NCBI RefSeq assembly: GCF_002797555.1
Contig: NZ_PGFA01000001.1
Span: 1,922,001 to 1,986,000, forward strand
From: Hymenobacter chitinivorans DSM 11115
Lineage (GTDB): Bacteria > Bacteroidota > Bacteroidia > Cytophagales > Hymenobacteraceae
Direction of reading: 5' to 3'
Length of the DNA stretch: 64,000 nt
Both the position numbers and the translations under genes were made by a program. Below the pieces are notes generated by a model. That model was not told the origin of the DNA and searched no databases. It saw only the letters and a list, made by a program, of their open reading frames with translations. This document shows, piece by piece, positions 51,018 to 59,653 of this stretch. Numbering within the stretch: position 1 is the first letter of the stretch; the number at the start of each line of letters is the position of its first letter.

Positions 51018-52412
51018 ATGCGCTCTTTCTTCCGCCGCGGACTGCTGCTCTCCGGCCTTGGTTTTCTGACGCTTACGGCCCAGGCCCAAACGGTGGCCGG
51101 CACTAAAAACGACTCCCTGGCCCTGCGCAAAATCTACGATGAGGCCCTGCTGCGGGGGCAGAGCTACGAAAACCTGCGCTACCTCACCGGGCAGATTGGG
51201 GGCCGCCTGAGCGGCTCGCCCCAGGCCGAGCAAGCCGTGCAGTGGGGCAAGACCACGATGGAAAAGCTGGGTCTCGACCGGGTGTACCTGCAGGAAGTAA
51301 TGGTGCCCCACTGGGTGCGCGGGGCCAAGGAGAAGGCCGAAATCAAGCCCGCCAAGGGCAAGGGCGTGGAAATGAACGTCTGCGCCCTGGGCGGCTCGGT
51401 GGGTACCAATGGCAAAATCAGGGCCCAGGTGGTGGAAGTCAAAAGCTGGGCCGAGCTGGCCGCTCTGCCCGACGACCAGGTCAAGGGCCGGTTCGTGCTC
51501 TTCAACCGCCCTATGAACCCGACCTTCATCGAAACCGGCCAGGCCTACGGCGACGCCGGCGACCAGCGCCGCAACGGGGCCATTGAGGCCGCCAAGCGCG
51601 GGGCCGTGGGGGCCCTGGTTCGCTCCCTGACCCTGGCCCACGACGACTTTCCCCACACCGGCACCATGCGCTACGACGAGAAGGTGACCAAGATTCCGGC
51701 GGCCGCCCTGAGCACCGACGGCGCCGACCGGCTCAGCCAGCTGCTCAAAGCCGACCCGGGCCTGAGCTTCGAGCTGGAAATGAGCTGCCAGACCCTGCCC
51801 GAGGTGAAAAGCTACAACGTGGTGGGCGAAATCAAGGGCTCCAAATACCCCAATGAGGTTATTGCCGTGGGCGGCCACCTCGACTCCTGGGACCTGGCCC
51901 AGGGCGCCCACGACGACGGCACGGGCTGCGTGCAAAGCATCGAGGCCCTGCGCCTGCTCAAAGCCACCGGCCTCAAGCCCGAGCGTACGGTGCGGGCGGT
52001 GCTGTTTATGAACGAGGAAAATGGGGTGCGGGGCGGCACTAAATACGCCGAGCTGACCAAGGCCGCCGGCGAGCAGCACCTGGCCGCCATGGAGTCGGAC
52101 GGGGGCGGCTTCACGCCCCGGGGCTTCAACATCGAGGCGCCGGCCGCGACGGTGAAGAAAGTACAGCAGTGGCAGCCCCTGTTCCGGCCCTACGGCAGCA
52201 CCGAGTTCAAGGCCGGCCACTCCGGCACCGACATCGAGCCCCTGAAAGACCAGGCCAAAGCCCTCATCGGCTACGACTGCGACGACCAGCGCTACTTCGA
52301 CATCCACCACACCGCCGCCGACACCTTCAACAAAGTCAACCGCCGGGAGCTGGAGCTGGGCGGCGCCAGCATGGCCTCGCTGATTTATCTGCTCAGCAAA
52401 TACGGGTTGTAA
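51018..52412 (+). CDS. M28-family peptidase with PA-type insert, exported
   Basis: A 464-residue protein with a signal peptide (about 1-23). A PA-like insert lies at about 120-250. The M28 zinc core begins at about 280: VGGHLDSWDLAQGAHDDGTGCVQSIEALR supplies the first His/Asp and the bridging Asp, FMNEENGVRGG the catalytic Glu pair, AAMESDGGG an Asp ligand, and DIHHTAADT the last His. Resembles glutamate-carboxypeptidase-like/plasma PGCP enzymes. A TACCTTAG sequence at about 50936 may be its -7 element. Confidence 0.9.
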   Translation: MRSFFRRGLLLSGLGFLTLTAQAQTVAGTKNDSLALRKIYDEALLRGQSYENLRYLTGQIGGRLSGSPQAEQAVQWGKTTMEKLGLDRVYLQEVMVPHWVRGAKEKAEIKPAKGKGVEMNVCALGGSVGTNGKIRAQVVEVKSWAELAALPDDQVKGRFVLFNRPMNPTFIETGQAYGDAGDQRRNGAIEAAKRGAVGALVRSLTLAHDDFPHTGTMRYDEKVTKIPAAALSTDGADRLSQLLKADPGLSFELEMSCQTLPEVKSYNVVGEIKGSKYPNEVIAVGGHLDSWDLAQGAHDDGTGCVQSIEALRLLKATGLKPERTVRAVLFMNEENGVRGGTKYAELTKAAGEQHLAAMESDGGGFTPRGFNIEAPAATVKKVQQWQPLFRPYGSTEFKAGHSGTDIEPLKDQAKALIGYDCDDQRYFDIHHTAADTFNKVNRRELELGGASMASLIYLLSKYGL

Positions 52413-52437
52413 GCGGTATTTCGGGTTGAATCCGTGT

Positions 52438-52474
52438 AGCCTCGCCCGGTTGGTAGTACCAGCCGGGCGAGGCT
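52438..52474 (+). terminator. Terminator after the M28 peptidase gene
   Basis: A 16-bp stem with one wobble (52438-52453 with 52459-52474), then a T-run. Confidence 0.88.
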
Positions 52475-52687
52475 TTTTGGTAGCTGCCACTGGGGAAAGG
52501 CCATCCGGCCCCAGCTTTCCGCCCGCCGCCTTGCTGAATACAATACCAGGAGAATATCCAGGAGTCTGCTGAGGAAGGTTCTTGACTATCAGGTTTTTGA
52601 AAAACCAGTACCTTGCTGCACTTCCCCGCACCGGAATAGCCGGGGAGGGCCTTGGGTTATCGTTGTTGAGCTTCTGACTCACCTGTT

Positions 52688-53494
52688 ATGCACTTTCAGC
52701 AGTTTGCGCCGCCGGAGCCGCTTCAAGCCTATGTCCGCTACTTCTGGCGGCTGGAACATTCCTCCCCGGAGCCCGCCACGTTTCACACCATCGTGGATGG
52801 CTGCCCGGGGCTGATTCTGCAGGCCGCGGGTTCAGCGCCCATCTGCGACCCGGTCGGCAAGCTCTGGCCCGAGGTTCTGCTCTATGGACAGGCGACGCGG
52901 GCCACCCAGCTTCGGGCCGGGGGCGCGTTTGCGCTGCTGGGGGCCTGCTTGTACCCGGGCACCGAGCGGCTGCTGTTTCACCTGCGGGCCGATGAATTAA
53001 CCAATACTTGCCTGGACGTGGAGCTGCTTCCGGCGGGGGGGCGCCGGTTTCGGCAGCAGCTGCAAAGCATCGAAAGCCCGGATACTCGCTTGGCCCAGCT
53101 CTGCGTCTTTCTGCTGCGGGCGGTGGGCACCACCCCGGCGAGCCTGGAGCCGGGTATTCAGTACGCCCTGCAGCAGCTCATTGCCAGCCGGGGCGCCTTG
53201 CCGCTGGGCGAGTTGCTGGCCGGCTTGCCGTTTTCAGAGCGCAGCTTTCAGCGCAAATTCCAGGAATACGTGGGCGTATCACCCAAGCTCTTTGCCCGGA
53301 TCTGCCGGTTTCAGACCACGCTGACCCAGCTGCGCGCCGCTCAGTACGACAAGCTTTCGGATCTGGCCTTGGCCAACGACTACGCCGACCAGTCGCACCA
53401 TATCCGCGCCTTTCGGGAGTTTGCCGGGGTAGCCCCCCACCAGTACGCTACCCGCACGCGGGAAGTCCTTGAAAACCTGACCCTGGTGCTTTAA
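52688..53494 (+). CDS. AraC-family transcriptional regulator (DUF6597-like N-terminus)
   Basis: A 268-residue protein of the same type as the one at 15849. N-terminal sensor: PPEPLQAYVRYFWRLEHSS and GQATRATQLRAGGAFALLGACLYPGTERLLF. C-terminal HTH domain: GELLAGLPFSERSFQRKFQEYVGVSPKLFARICRFQ and YADQSHHIRAFREFAGVAPHQY. It probably regulates the reductase gene 76 bp downstream. The upstream region carries GGTTTTTGAAAAACC (palindrome near 52593-52607) next to TACCTTGC at 52610. Confidence 0.87.
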   Translation: MHFQQFAPPEPLQAYVRYFWRLEHSSPEPATFHTIVDGCPGLILQAAGSAPICDPVGKLWPEVLLYGQATRATQLRAGGAFALLGACLYPGTERLLFHLRADELTNTCLDVELLPAGGRRFRQQLQSIESPDTRLAQLCVFLLRAVGTTPASLEPGIQYALQQLIASRGALPLGELLAGLPFSERSFQRKFQEYVGVSPKLFARICRFQTTLTQLRAAQYDKLSDLALANDYADQSHHIRAFREFAGVAPHQYATRTREVLENLTLVL

Positions 53495-53570
53495 GCGTAT
53501 TTGGCGGTTTTGTTCTATTTTCTGGGCCTCGGAAAGTGGTGCTTTGCAGAGAACCAAACTTCTCCGCACC

Positions 53571-54200
53571 ATGAACCTACTTATTTTCGGAGCAACCGGC
53601 GGCACGGGTCGTCAGCTGGTCGCCCAAGCCCTCGATGCCGGCCACCACGTAACGGCCTTTGCCCGCACCCCCGCCAAGCTGGCCATTACTCACCCCCGGC
53701 TGCGCACCGTGCAGGGCGACGTGCTCGACTACGAAGCCGTGCTGGCCGCCATGCCCGGGCACGAAGCCGTGCTGTCGGCCCTGGGAGCCCCAGCCACCCA
53801 GAAAGGAGCTGTGCGCTCGGTGGGCACCCGCCACATTCTGCAGGCAATGGAAGCCAGCCAGGTTTCCCGCTTTATCTGCCTGACCACTCTGGGCATGGGC
53901 GACAGCCGGGCCGCGCTGCCTTTTTCCTACAAGTACTTTATCGTGCCGCTGTTTCTGCGCCAGGCCTTCGCCGATTCTGAGGTGCAGGAAAGCTATATTC
54001 AGCGCAGCCCACTGGCCTGGACGATTGCCCGCCCGGCTACGCTCACCGACGGTGTGCGCACGGGCACGTACCGCCACGGCTTTCCCGCTTCGGCTTCAGG
54101 CCTGAAAATCAAAATCTCCCGGGCCGACGTGGCCGACTTCATGCTTGGGCAGCTGCAGGAGCCCACCTATCTGCGCCAGGCGGCCAGCTTGTCGTACTAA
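53571..54200 (+). CDS. NAD(P)-binding (NmrA/atypical SDR) reductase-like protein
   Basis: A 209-residue Rossmann protein from ATG 53571. The coenzyme loop is FGATGGTGRQLVAQALDAGHHVTAFAR. The later DVLDYEAVLAAMPGHEAVLSALG and SPLAWTIARPATLTDG are typical of the NAD(P)H-binding/BVR-B group, which lacks the classical YxxxK. It may reduce a flavin, quinone or small metabolite. Preceded by the AraC-type regulator. Confidence 0.87.
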   Translation: MNLLIFGATGGTGRQLVAQALDAGHHVTAFARTPAKLAITHPRLRTVQGDVLDYEAVLAAMPGHEAVLSALGAPATQKGAVRSVGTRHILQAMEASQVSRFICLTTLGMGDSRAALPFSYKYFIVPLFLRQAFADSEVQESYIQRSPLAWTIARPATLTDGVRTGTYRHGFPASASGLKIKISRADVADFMLGQLQEPTYLRQAASLSY

Positions 54201-54241
54201 CCGCCCTTGGCCAGGCAGTATATTCTGGCTAAAGAACGGGG

Positions 54242-54283
54242 AACCGGCCGTCGGGGGATTCGTAATCCCGGCGGCCGGTTTTG
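54242..54283 (+). terminator. Terminator-like hairpin after the reductase gene
   Basis: A 9-bp outer stem (54242-54250 with 54272-54280), an inner 6-bp stem (54255-54260 with 54264-54269) and a short T-run, 42 bp past the stop and just before the GTG at 54298. Confidence 0.65.
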
Positions 54284-54297
54284 CCGTTCAACGTAGC

Positions 54298-54861
54298 GTG
54301 AACCAGCCCCCCTCTTCTCCACCATCGTCGCTGTACCTGCTGGCGTTGCTGCCGCCCGAGCCCGTGTTTTCCCAGGTATGGGCCCTGAAGCAGGAAGTGC
54401 ATCAGCGTACCGGCAGCCGCAACGCCGTGCGCCTGCCGCCCCACATTACCCTGATTCCGCCCCTGCGCCAGCCCGCCACGTTTGAGGCCGCCGCCGCGCA
54501 GACCTTAACCGAGTTTGCGGGCTCGCAGTCCACTTTTTCGGTAGGCCTGCGCGACTTCCGCTGGTTTGGCAACCGCACCCTGTATGTGCACGTGGAGCCG
54601 GCCGAGGCCGTCAAAGCCTTTCACGCGGCCCTGACGGAGTGGTGCGCCGGGCACTTGCCCCAGGTGCCGCGCGAAACCCGCCCTTTCACGCCCCACATGA
54701 CCCTGGCTACCCGGGACCTGCCCCCGGCCGCCGTGCCCGAGCTGCGGCCCCTGTTTCAGGCCCGGCACTACGAGGCCTGTTTCGAGGTGCATAGCCTCGT
54801 GCTGTTTCGCCACGACGGCCGGCAGTGGCAAAATATCCGCGAGTTTGCCCTGGCTGATTAG
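54298..54861 (+). CDS. 2'-5' RNA ligase / LigT-like 2H phosphoesterase
   Basis: A 187-residue protein from GTG 54298, selected because an upstream hairpin terminator ends just before it. Two HxT/S-type motifs of the 2H superfamily are present: PPHITLIPPL (about 43) and FTPHMTLATRDL (about 130). The fold is that of ThpR-type RNA 2',3'-cyclic phosphodiesterases. It may act on RNA termini or cyclic nucleotides. No neighbour indicates the substrate. Confidence 0.87.
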   Translation: MNQPPSSPPSSLYLLALLPPEPVFSQVWALKQEVHQRTGSRNAVRLPPHITLIPPLRQPATFEAAAAQTLTEFAGSQSTFSVGLRDFRWFGNRTLYVHVEPAEAVKAFHAALTEWCAGHLPQVPRETRPFTPHMTLATRDLPPAAVPELRPLFQARHYEACFEVHSLVLFRHDGRQWQNIREFALAD

Positions 54862-54903
54862 GAAGCCGGCAAGGCCTTCCGCGGCTAGTAGATTGCCCTA
54901 AAC

Positions 54904-54932
54904 AAAAAGCTCAGCCACCGGCTGAGCTTTTT
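54904..54932. terminator. Bidirectional terminator
   Basis: A perfect 13-bp stem (54904-54916 with 54920-54932) with A and T runs, between the convergent LigT-like and OmpA genes. Confidence 0.9.
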
Positions 54933-54995
54933 GTATGCAGTTGCCAGGAAAGTCGGCCCGTGGGTAGCTGACCCTGCTAGTGGCTGGGAAGGTCC

Positions 54996-55829
54996 TTAGT
55001 TGGCCTCCAGAATCTGGAACAGCTCGTCGAGCTTGGGCGTCAGGATGATTTCGGTGCGGCGGTTCAGGGCTTTTTCGGCCGGGGTGGTGTTGGCCGCCAC
55101 CGGCACGTACTGCGAGCGGCCCGAGGGCGTTACCTGGGCCGGGTTCAGACCCGACTCAGTCAGGATTCGGGTAATTTCGGTGGCCCGCAGCACGCTCAAA
55201 TCCCAGTTATCCTTCATGCCCAGGGTGCCTTTGGTGATGGGCACGTTGTCGGTGTGGCCTTCCACCAGGACGTTCACGTCCTGGTTGCCCTGCAGGGCCG
55301 TAGCCAGCTTTTTGAGGGCTTCCTGGCCTTTGGGGTCCACTTTGGTGGAGCCCGACTTGAACAAGAGCTGCTCCGACAAGGACACGTAGACCTTGCCGTT
55401 GCGCACGTTCACCTGCAGGTCGTTGGCGTTGAAGCCGAGCAGGGCGTCGCCCACTTTCTTGCGCAGGGCCTTCACGGCGGCGTCTTTCTGGTCGAGGATG
55501 CGCTGCATTTCGGCAATGCGCTGCTCCTTGGAGCGCAGGTCGGCCGAGAGCTGGGTATTGGCCGCCTGGGCCCCGCTGAGGTTGTCGTTGAGCTGGTTGA
55601 CCTGCTGATTTTTGTTGAGCAGGCTGGAGCGCAGCGCATCCTCACTGCGGGCTTTGTCCTGCTCCAGGGCCGTTTTCTGGGCCTGGAGCTGCTCCCGCGA
55701 CTTGGTCAGCTCGTCGTACTGGCTTTGCAGGGCGGTGTATTTCTTCTGCGACACGCAGCCCGTACCCAGCGTGAGCAGGCTGGTGCTGAGCAATAAAGCG
55801 AGGGTAGGGCGAAAAAAGGAACGGTTCAT
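54996..55829 (-). CDS. OmpA-family peptidoglycan-binding lipoprotein
   Basis: A 277-residue protein from ATG 55829. Lipobox GTGC follows the signal peptide, then a coiled coil at about 25-125 rich in Gln, Leu, Lys and Glu (QSQYDELTKSREQLQAQKTALEQ). The OmpA C-terminal domain (about 150-265) has LLFKSGSTKVDPKGQEALKKLATAL, VLVEGHTDNVPI and NWDLSVLRATEITRILTESGL. It should link the outer membrane to peptidoglycan. Confidence 0.92.
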   Translation of the reverse strand: MNRSFFRPTLALLLSTSLLTLGTGCVSQKKYTALQSQYDELTKSREQLQAQKTALEQDKARSEDALRSSLLNKNQQVNQLNDNLSGAQAANTQLSADLRSKEQRIAEMQRILDQKDAAVKALRKKVGDALLGFNANDLQVNVRNGKVYVSLSEQLLFKSGSTKVDPKGQEALKKLATALQGNQDVNVLVEGHTDNVPITKGTLGMKDNWDLSVLRATEITRILTESGLNPAQVTPSGRSQYVPVAANTTPAEKALNRRTEIILTPKLDELFQILEAN

Positions 55830-56062
55830 GGCAATAGGGTAGGGTAAATAAATGGTTAGCTTCTGCCTCAAACGGGCCGCGCCGGGCCGGAGTTGTTGAG
55901 CTTCTAAGCGGCCCGGCGGCCCAGAATCTGCTGCTGAAAGACTTAGCCGCAGGGGTAATCTGCCCGCCGCGAGTTGTTGGCCCGCCCCGCCACCGGGTTT
56001 TTTGCCGGTTGCCGCCGGCTTTTGGTGCCGGCCTCGTACCTTCCGCCTCTCATTCCCAATCT

Positions 56063-57916
56063 GTGCTGCTTTCTGCTGTGTTTTCTACGGCTCCTCGTTG
56101 GTATGCTGCCCGCTGGGGCAAATTGTTGGCCGGCGCCGGTTTGCTGCTGGGCAGCCTGAGCGCCGCGGCAGCTCCCGGACCCTCGCCCCACCCGGCGGCC
56201 CCGCCTACGGCCCGCTACTGGGTGCGCCTGCGCCACAAGGCCGGCGTGCAGTTCAGCCCGGCCGCGTACTTCAGCCCCGCCGCCCAGGCCCGCCGCCAGC
56301 GCCAGCACCTGCCCGCCTGCGACAGTACCGACTTCCCCGTCCGCCCCGACTTTGTGCGCCAGATTACGGCCGTGGCCGATTCCGTGACGCTGGTCAGCCG
56401 CTGGTTTAATGCCGTGGCGTGCCGGGCCACGCCCGGGCAGGCCGCCCGCCTGCGCCGGCTGCCCGGCGTGCGGAGCGTGGAACCCTGGCCGGTCCAAACG
56501 CCCGTGGTGGCCTCCACGAAGCAGGCCAACGAGCGGGGCACAATGACGATTTCAGCCGACGACCGGCAGCTGGCCCGCCGCCAAACCGCCAGCCTGGGCG
56601 GGGCCGCCTTTCAGCAGGCTGGTTTCCGCGGCCAGGGGCTGCGCATTGCCATTTTCGACGTGGGCTTTTTGGGCGCCGCCCAGCACCCGGCCTTCCAGCG
56701 CCTGCTCGCCGAGAAGCGCCTGGTAGCCACCCACGACTTCGTCCGGAACCGCCCCAACGTGTTTGTCAGCGGCACGCACGGCACCGAGGTGCTGTCCTGC
56801 ATTGCCGGCCTGCTGCCCGATGGCACGCCGCTGGGCCTGGCCCCGCAGGCCGAGTTTCTGCTGGCCCGCACCGAGCGGCTCAACCGGGAAATCTACGCCG
56901 AGGAAGAAGCCTGGCTGGCCGCCGCCGAGTGGGCCGACCGTAACGGGGCCGACATCATCAACTCTTCGCTGGGCTACACCGACCGGCGCTACTTCCCCGA
57001 GCAGATGAACGGGCGCACCAGCCTGGTGGCCCGGGCCGCCGAGCTGGCCGTGCGCAAGGGTATTCTGGTAGTCAATGCCGCCGGCAACGATGGGGAAGAC
57101 CCCGACTGGCGCACCATCGGCACGCCCGCCGACGCCGACTCGGTGCTGGCCGTGGGCGGCCTCGACCCGGATACCTACCTGCACATCGACTTCAGCAGCT
57201 ACGGCCCCAGTGCCGACCGGCGCGTGAAGCCCAACGTCATTGCCTTCGGGACGGTGCTGGCCGCCGCGCCCGGCGGCTACGTGCGCACCCAGGGTACTTC
57301 CTTCTCCAGTCCGCTGCTGGCGGGCTTCGCGGCCTGCGCCTGGCAGCAAAACCGCAGTCTGACCGTCATGCAGCTCTTCGACCAGCTGCAGCGCTGCGCC
57401 GACTTGTACCCGTACTTCGACTACGCCCACGGCTACGGCCTGCCCCAGGCCGCGGCGTTGCTGCGCCCGGCGGCCCCGGCGCCCAGGCCGCGTCCCAGCG
57501 TCGACTTCGTGCGGCAGGATACGGTGCTGGCCGTGCTGATTCGGCCCGAGGCGGCCGTTATTCCGGCCCAGGTGCTGCCCCTGTACTCCGATTCGGTGAC
57601 CCTGGTCGGGGGCACCCGCAACACAACCGTGCCCGCCGTGGGCCGCGAGGAACTGGCCCCGCCCCTGAATAAGCCGGGCGGTAACCGCCCCGCCCAAAGT
57701 CAGCCGCCGGCCGAGGCCGACCCGGGGCTGGTGCCGCTGGTGCGCCCGGGCTACCTCTACTGGCACGTGGCCGACGGCCGCGGGGTGCTGCGCAGCTACG
57801 AAGTGCGGGAAGTAACCCAGCGGGCCGTGCTCCAGATTCCGCTGCGCACCCTGCGCCCCGGCGACACGGTGCGGGTCTGCTACCGGGGCCTCACCCAAAG
57901 CTATTTAGTGCCATGA
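56063..57916 (+). CDS. S8 (subtilisin-like) serine protease, exported
   Basis: A 617-residue protein if GTG 56063 is used; GTG 56078 is also possible, and a TACCTTCC element at 56036-56043 argues against earlier starts. A signal/TM segment (KLLAGAGLLLGSLSAAAA) precedes a short propeptide. The catalytic triad is Asp in IAIFDVGFLG, His in SGTHGTEVLSCIAG and Ser in GTSFSSPLLAGFA, with the oxyanion region VVNAAGNDGE. A beta-rich C-terminal region of about 170 residues ends CYRGLTQSYLVP. No T9SS sorting domain was recognised. It overlaps the barrel protein gene by 4 bp. Confidence 0.87.
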   Translation: MLLSAVFSTAPRWYAARWGKLLAGAGLLLGSLSAAAAPGPSPHPAAPPTARYWVRLRHKAGVQFSPAAYFSPAAQARRQRQHLPACDSTDFPVRPDFVRQITAVADSVTLVSRWFNAVACRATPGQAARLRRLPGVRSVEPWPVQTPVVASTKQANERGTMTISADDRQLARRQTASLGGAAFQQAGFRGQGLRIAIFDVGFLGAAQHPAFQRLLAEKRLVATHDFVRNRPNVFVSGTHGTEVLSCIAGLLPDGTPLGLAPQAEFLLARTERLNREIYAEEEAWLAAAEWADRNGADIINSSLGYTDRRYFPEQMNGRTSLVARAAELAVRKGILVVNAAGNDGEDPDWRTIGTPADADSVLAVGGLDPDTYLHIDFSSYGPSADRRVKPNVIAFGTVLAAAPGGYVRTQGTSFSSPLLAGFAACAWQQNRSLTVMQLFDQLQRCADLYPYFDYAHGYGLPQAAALLRPAAPAPRPRPSVDFVRQDTVLAVLIRPEAAVIPAQVLPLYSDSVTLVGGTRNTTVPAVGREELAPPLNKPGGNRPAQSQPPAEADPGLVPLVRPGYLYWHVADGRGVLRSYEVREVTQRAVLQIPLRTLRPGDTVRVCYRGLTQSYLVP

Positions 57917-58632
57917 ATAATTCCCGCTTCGTGCTGTTGGCCGGGTTGCTGGGCGTAGGTGGGCACGCCCAGGCCCAGCGTGTGCTGCTGCGCGAAAACC
58001 CGGCCCAGGATACCGTGGCCAGCGTTTTTGGGCCCAACCGGGCCTACTACAACCATTTCTACGTGGGCTACGGCCTGGTGGCGGGGCCCGGTAGCGCACG
58101 GGCCGGGGCCGGGCTGCGCTACGGCAACTCGGCCGAAATCGTGGTGGGGCTGCGCAACAAGTTTCGGGTGTCGCAGGCCCTGGCCCTGGGCTTCGATTTG
58201 CGCTACGCCCGCGTGGCTTATTACCTGGCCCAGAATGCCCAGAAAGTGGTGCCCAACCCCGCCCCGCACTACCGCGAGTATCTGGCTTTGCCCCAGGCTC
58301 AGCTGGAAGGCTTCGTGCGCGTCAACTACGGCCGGCGCGGCAACGTCATCGGGCGCTACGTGGACGTGGGCGGCTGGGGCGGCTGGGTGATTAGCACGGC
58401 CCACCACTACGAGGACCGGCCCGCTACCAGCGGGGCCAAGCGTGTGGACGTGACCGAGCACGGCCTAGATTACCTGCGCCGCTGGACCTACGGGGCGGGG
58501 CTGCGGGCCGGCTCCAGCCGCTACGCCCTGACGGCCCGCTACCGCCTTTCCGACGTGTTTACGGCGCCCTATCAGGGGCTCTATCCGGAGCTGCCGCGCT
58601 GGGTTGTCGGGCTGGAGCTGGGCTGGCTGTAA
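57913..58632 (+). CDS. Outer-membrane beta-barrel-like protein
   Basis: A 239-residue protein with a signal peptide (about 1-22). Alternating hydrophobic and aromatic strands suggest a porin-type barrel (HFYVGYGLVAGP, ALGFDLRYARVAYYLA, YALTARYRLSDVF), ending in WVVGLELGWL with an aromatic/hydrophobic C-terminus. No named family recognised. ATGA overlap with the S8 protease gene implies coupled production. Confidence 0.72.
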   Translation: MNNSRFVLLAGLLGVGGHAQAQRVLLRENPAQDTVASVFGPNRAYYNHFYVGYGLVAGPGSARAGAGLRYGNSAEIVVGLRNKFRVSQALALGFDLRYARVAYYLAQNAQKVVPNPAPHYREYLALPQAQLEGFVRVNYGRRGNVIGRYVDVGGWGGWVISTAHHYEDRPATSGAKRVDVTEHGLDYLRRWTYGAGLRAGSSRYALTARYRLSDVFTAPYQGLYPELPRWVVGLELGWL

Positions 58633-58805
58633 TTTGTAAAATACCCGGCCGGGAAAAGGCAACCTTCGGCCCGTTTTTGTGGTACATGCACCCAACAACC
58701 CTGCTTTGCTGCAAAATTGCCGCTGATTTCCTGTTCAGGTAGCAAGGCTGTTCGGGACGTTTTGTATTTTGCCGAACTGATTTGAAGATGGTTGATTACC
58801 CCACA

Positions 58806-59402
58806 ATGAAAAAACTCGTTCTCCCCGCTGCCTGTGCAGCTCTCTTGCTGCAAATGACCTCGTGTATCAACACGGAGCGGGAGGTTGGAACATCGCAGAA
58901 CGCGGATAAGGTGTACACGCCCCCCACGACGACCAACCGCGTCAGCAGCCGTACGGTGCTCAACACGGTGCGGGCTTCGCACTACTTTTCCAATACCAAA
59001 ACCAAGGATAACTTCATTCTGCAGCTTCAGGGGCCCAAAATCCTGAATGCCCAGGCCCGGTTCATCATTGTCAATAGCGCCGGCGATACGCTGCGCAAGG
59101 AAGTAATGCCGGCCAGTGCCCTGCTCGACGAGCGGGAGCTGGAAGATCCGCAGGCTGCCACCGTGCGCGACAAGGAAATTGCCATTCTCAAGGGCATGAA
59201 CAATTTCTTCCGCGAGGACCGTTTCACCCAGCCCGCCGTGCCCAAAACTGCTGCTCAGCCCGCCGAAATTGATCCGCAAAGCTGGTCGGCCGTGAAGGAA
59301 GACAACAAGGCCGTTGGCTTCGACTACATCACCGCCGGCGGCAAAGAGCGCCGCATTGCTTACGCCAAGAAGCTGCAGAAAGCAGTAGTTATTGCCGAGT
59401 AA
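58806..59402 (+). CDS. Hypothetical lipoprotein
   Basis: A 198-residue protein from ATG 58806. Signal MKKLVLPAACAALLLQMTSC ends in a lipobox-like MTSC. The rest is polar: TPPTTTNRVSSRTVLNTVRAS near the start, FIIVNSAGDTLRKEVMPASALLDERELEDPQ in the middle, and TAGGKERRIAYAKKLQKAVVIAE at the end. No family recognised. Followed by a clear terminator. Confidence 0.68.
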   Translation: MKKLVLPAACAALLLQMTSCINTEREVGTSQNADKVYTPPTTTNRVSSRTVLNTVRASHYFSNTKTKDNFILQLQGPKILNAQARFIIVNSAGDTLRKEVMPASALLDERELEDPQAATVRDKEIAILKGMNNFFREDRFTQPAVPKTAAQPAEIDPQSWSAVKEDNKAVGFDYITAGGKERRIAYAKKLQKAVVIAE

Positions 59403-59422
59403 CGTCGGTAGTTGCCCAAAGC

Positions 59423-59454
59423 AAAAGCCCCGCTGTGCACGCAGCGGGGCTTTT
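59423..59454 (+). terminator. Terminator after the 58806 lipoprotein gene
   Basis: A perfect 13-bp stem (59423-59435 with 59442-59454), then T residues. Confidence 0.9.
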
Positions 59455-59466
59455 TGTGTTTCCAGG

Positions 59467-59628
59467 CTGTCATCCTGAACGCAGTGTAGGACCTTCCTCT
59501 ATGCTCTGACAAGCTTCGGTCAATGGGCCTTAGCCCCTCGCCACGCCAGTAGTAAAAAGTGTTGAGCGGTGGTAGTACCTGCTGCGGGATAGGTGAGGAA
59601 GGTCCTTCGGCTGCGCCTCAGGAGGACA
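59467..59628. repeat. Dispersed TGTCATCCTGAG inverted-repeat element, copy F
   Basis: It starts CTGTCATCCTGAAC and ends CTCAGGAGGACA, with AGGACCTTCC pairing to GGAAGGTCCTTCGG. The centre differs from the other copies. It lies between convergent genes. Confidence 0.82.
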
Positions 59629-59653
59629 ACTCGGTATCAGCCGCTACCACGCC

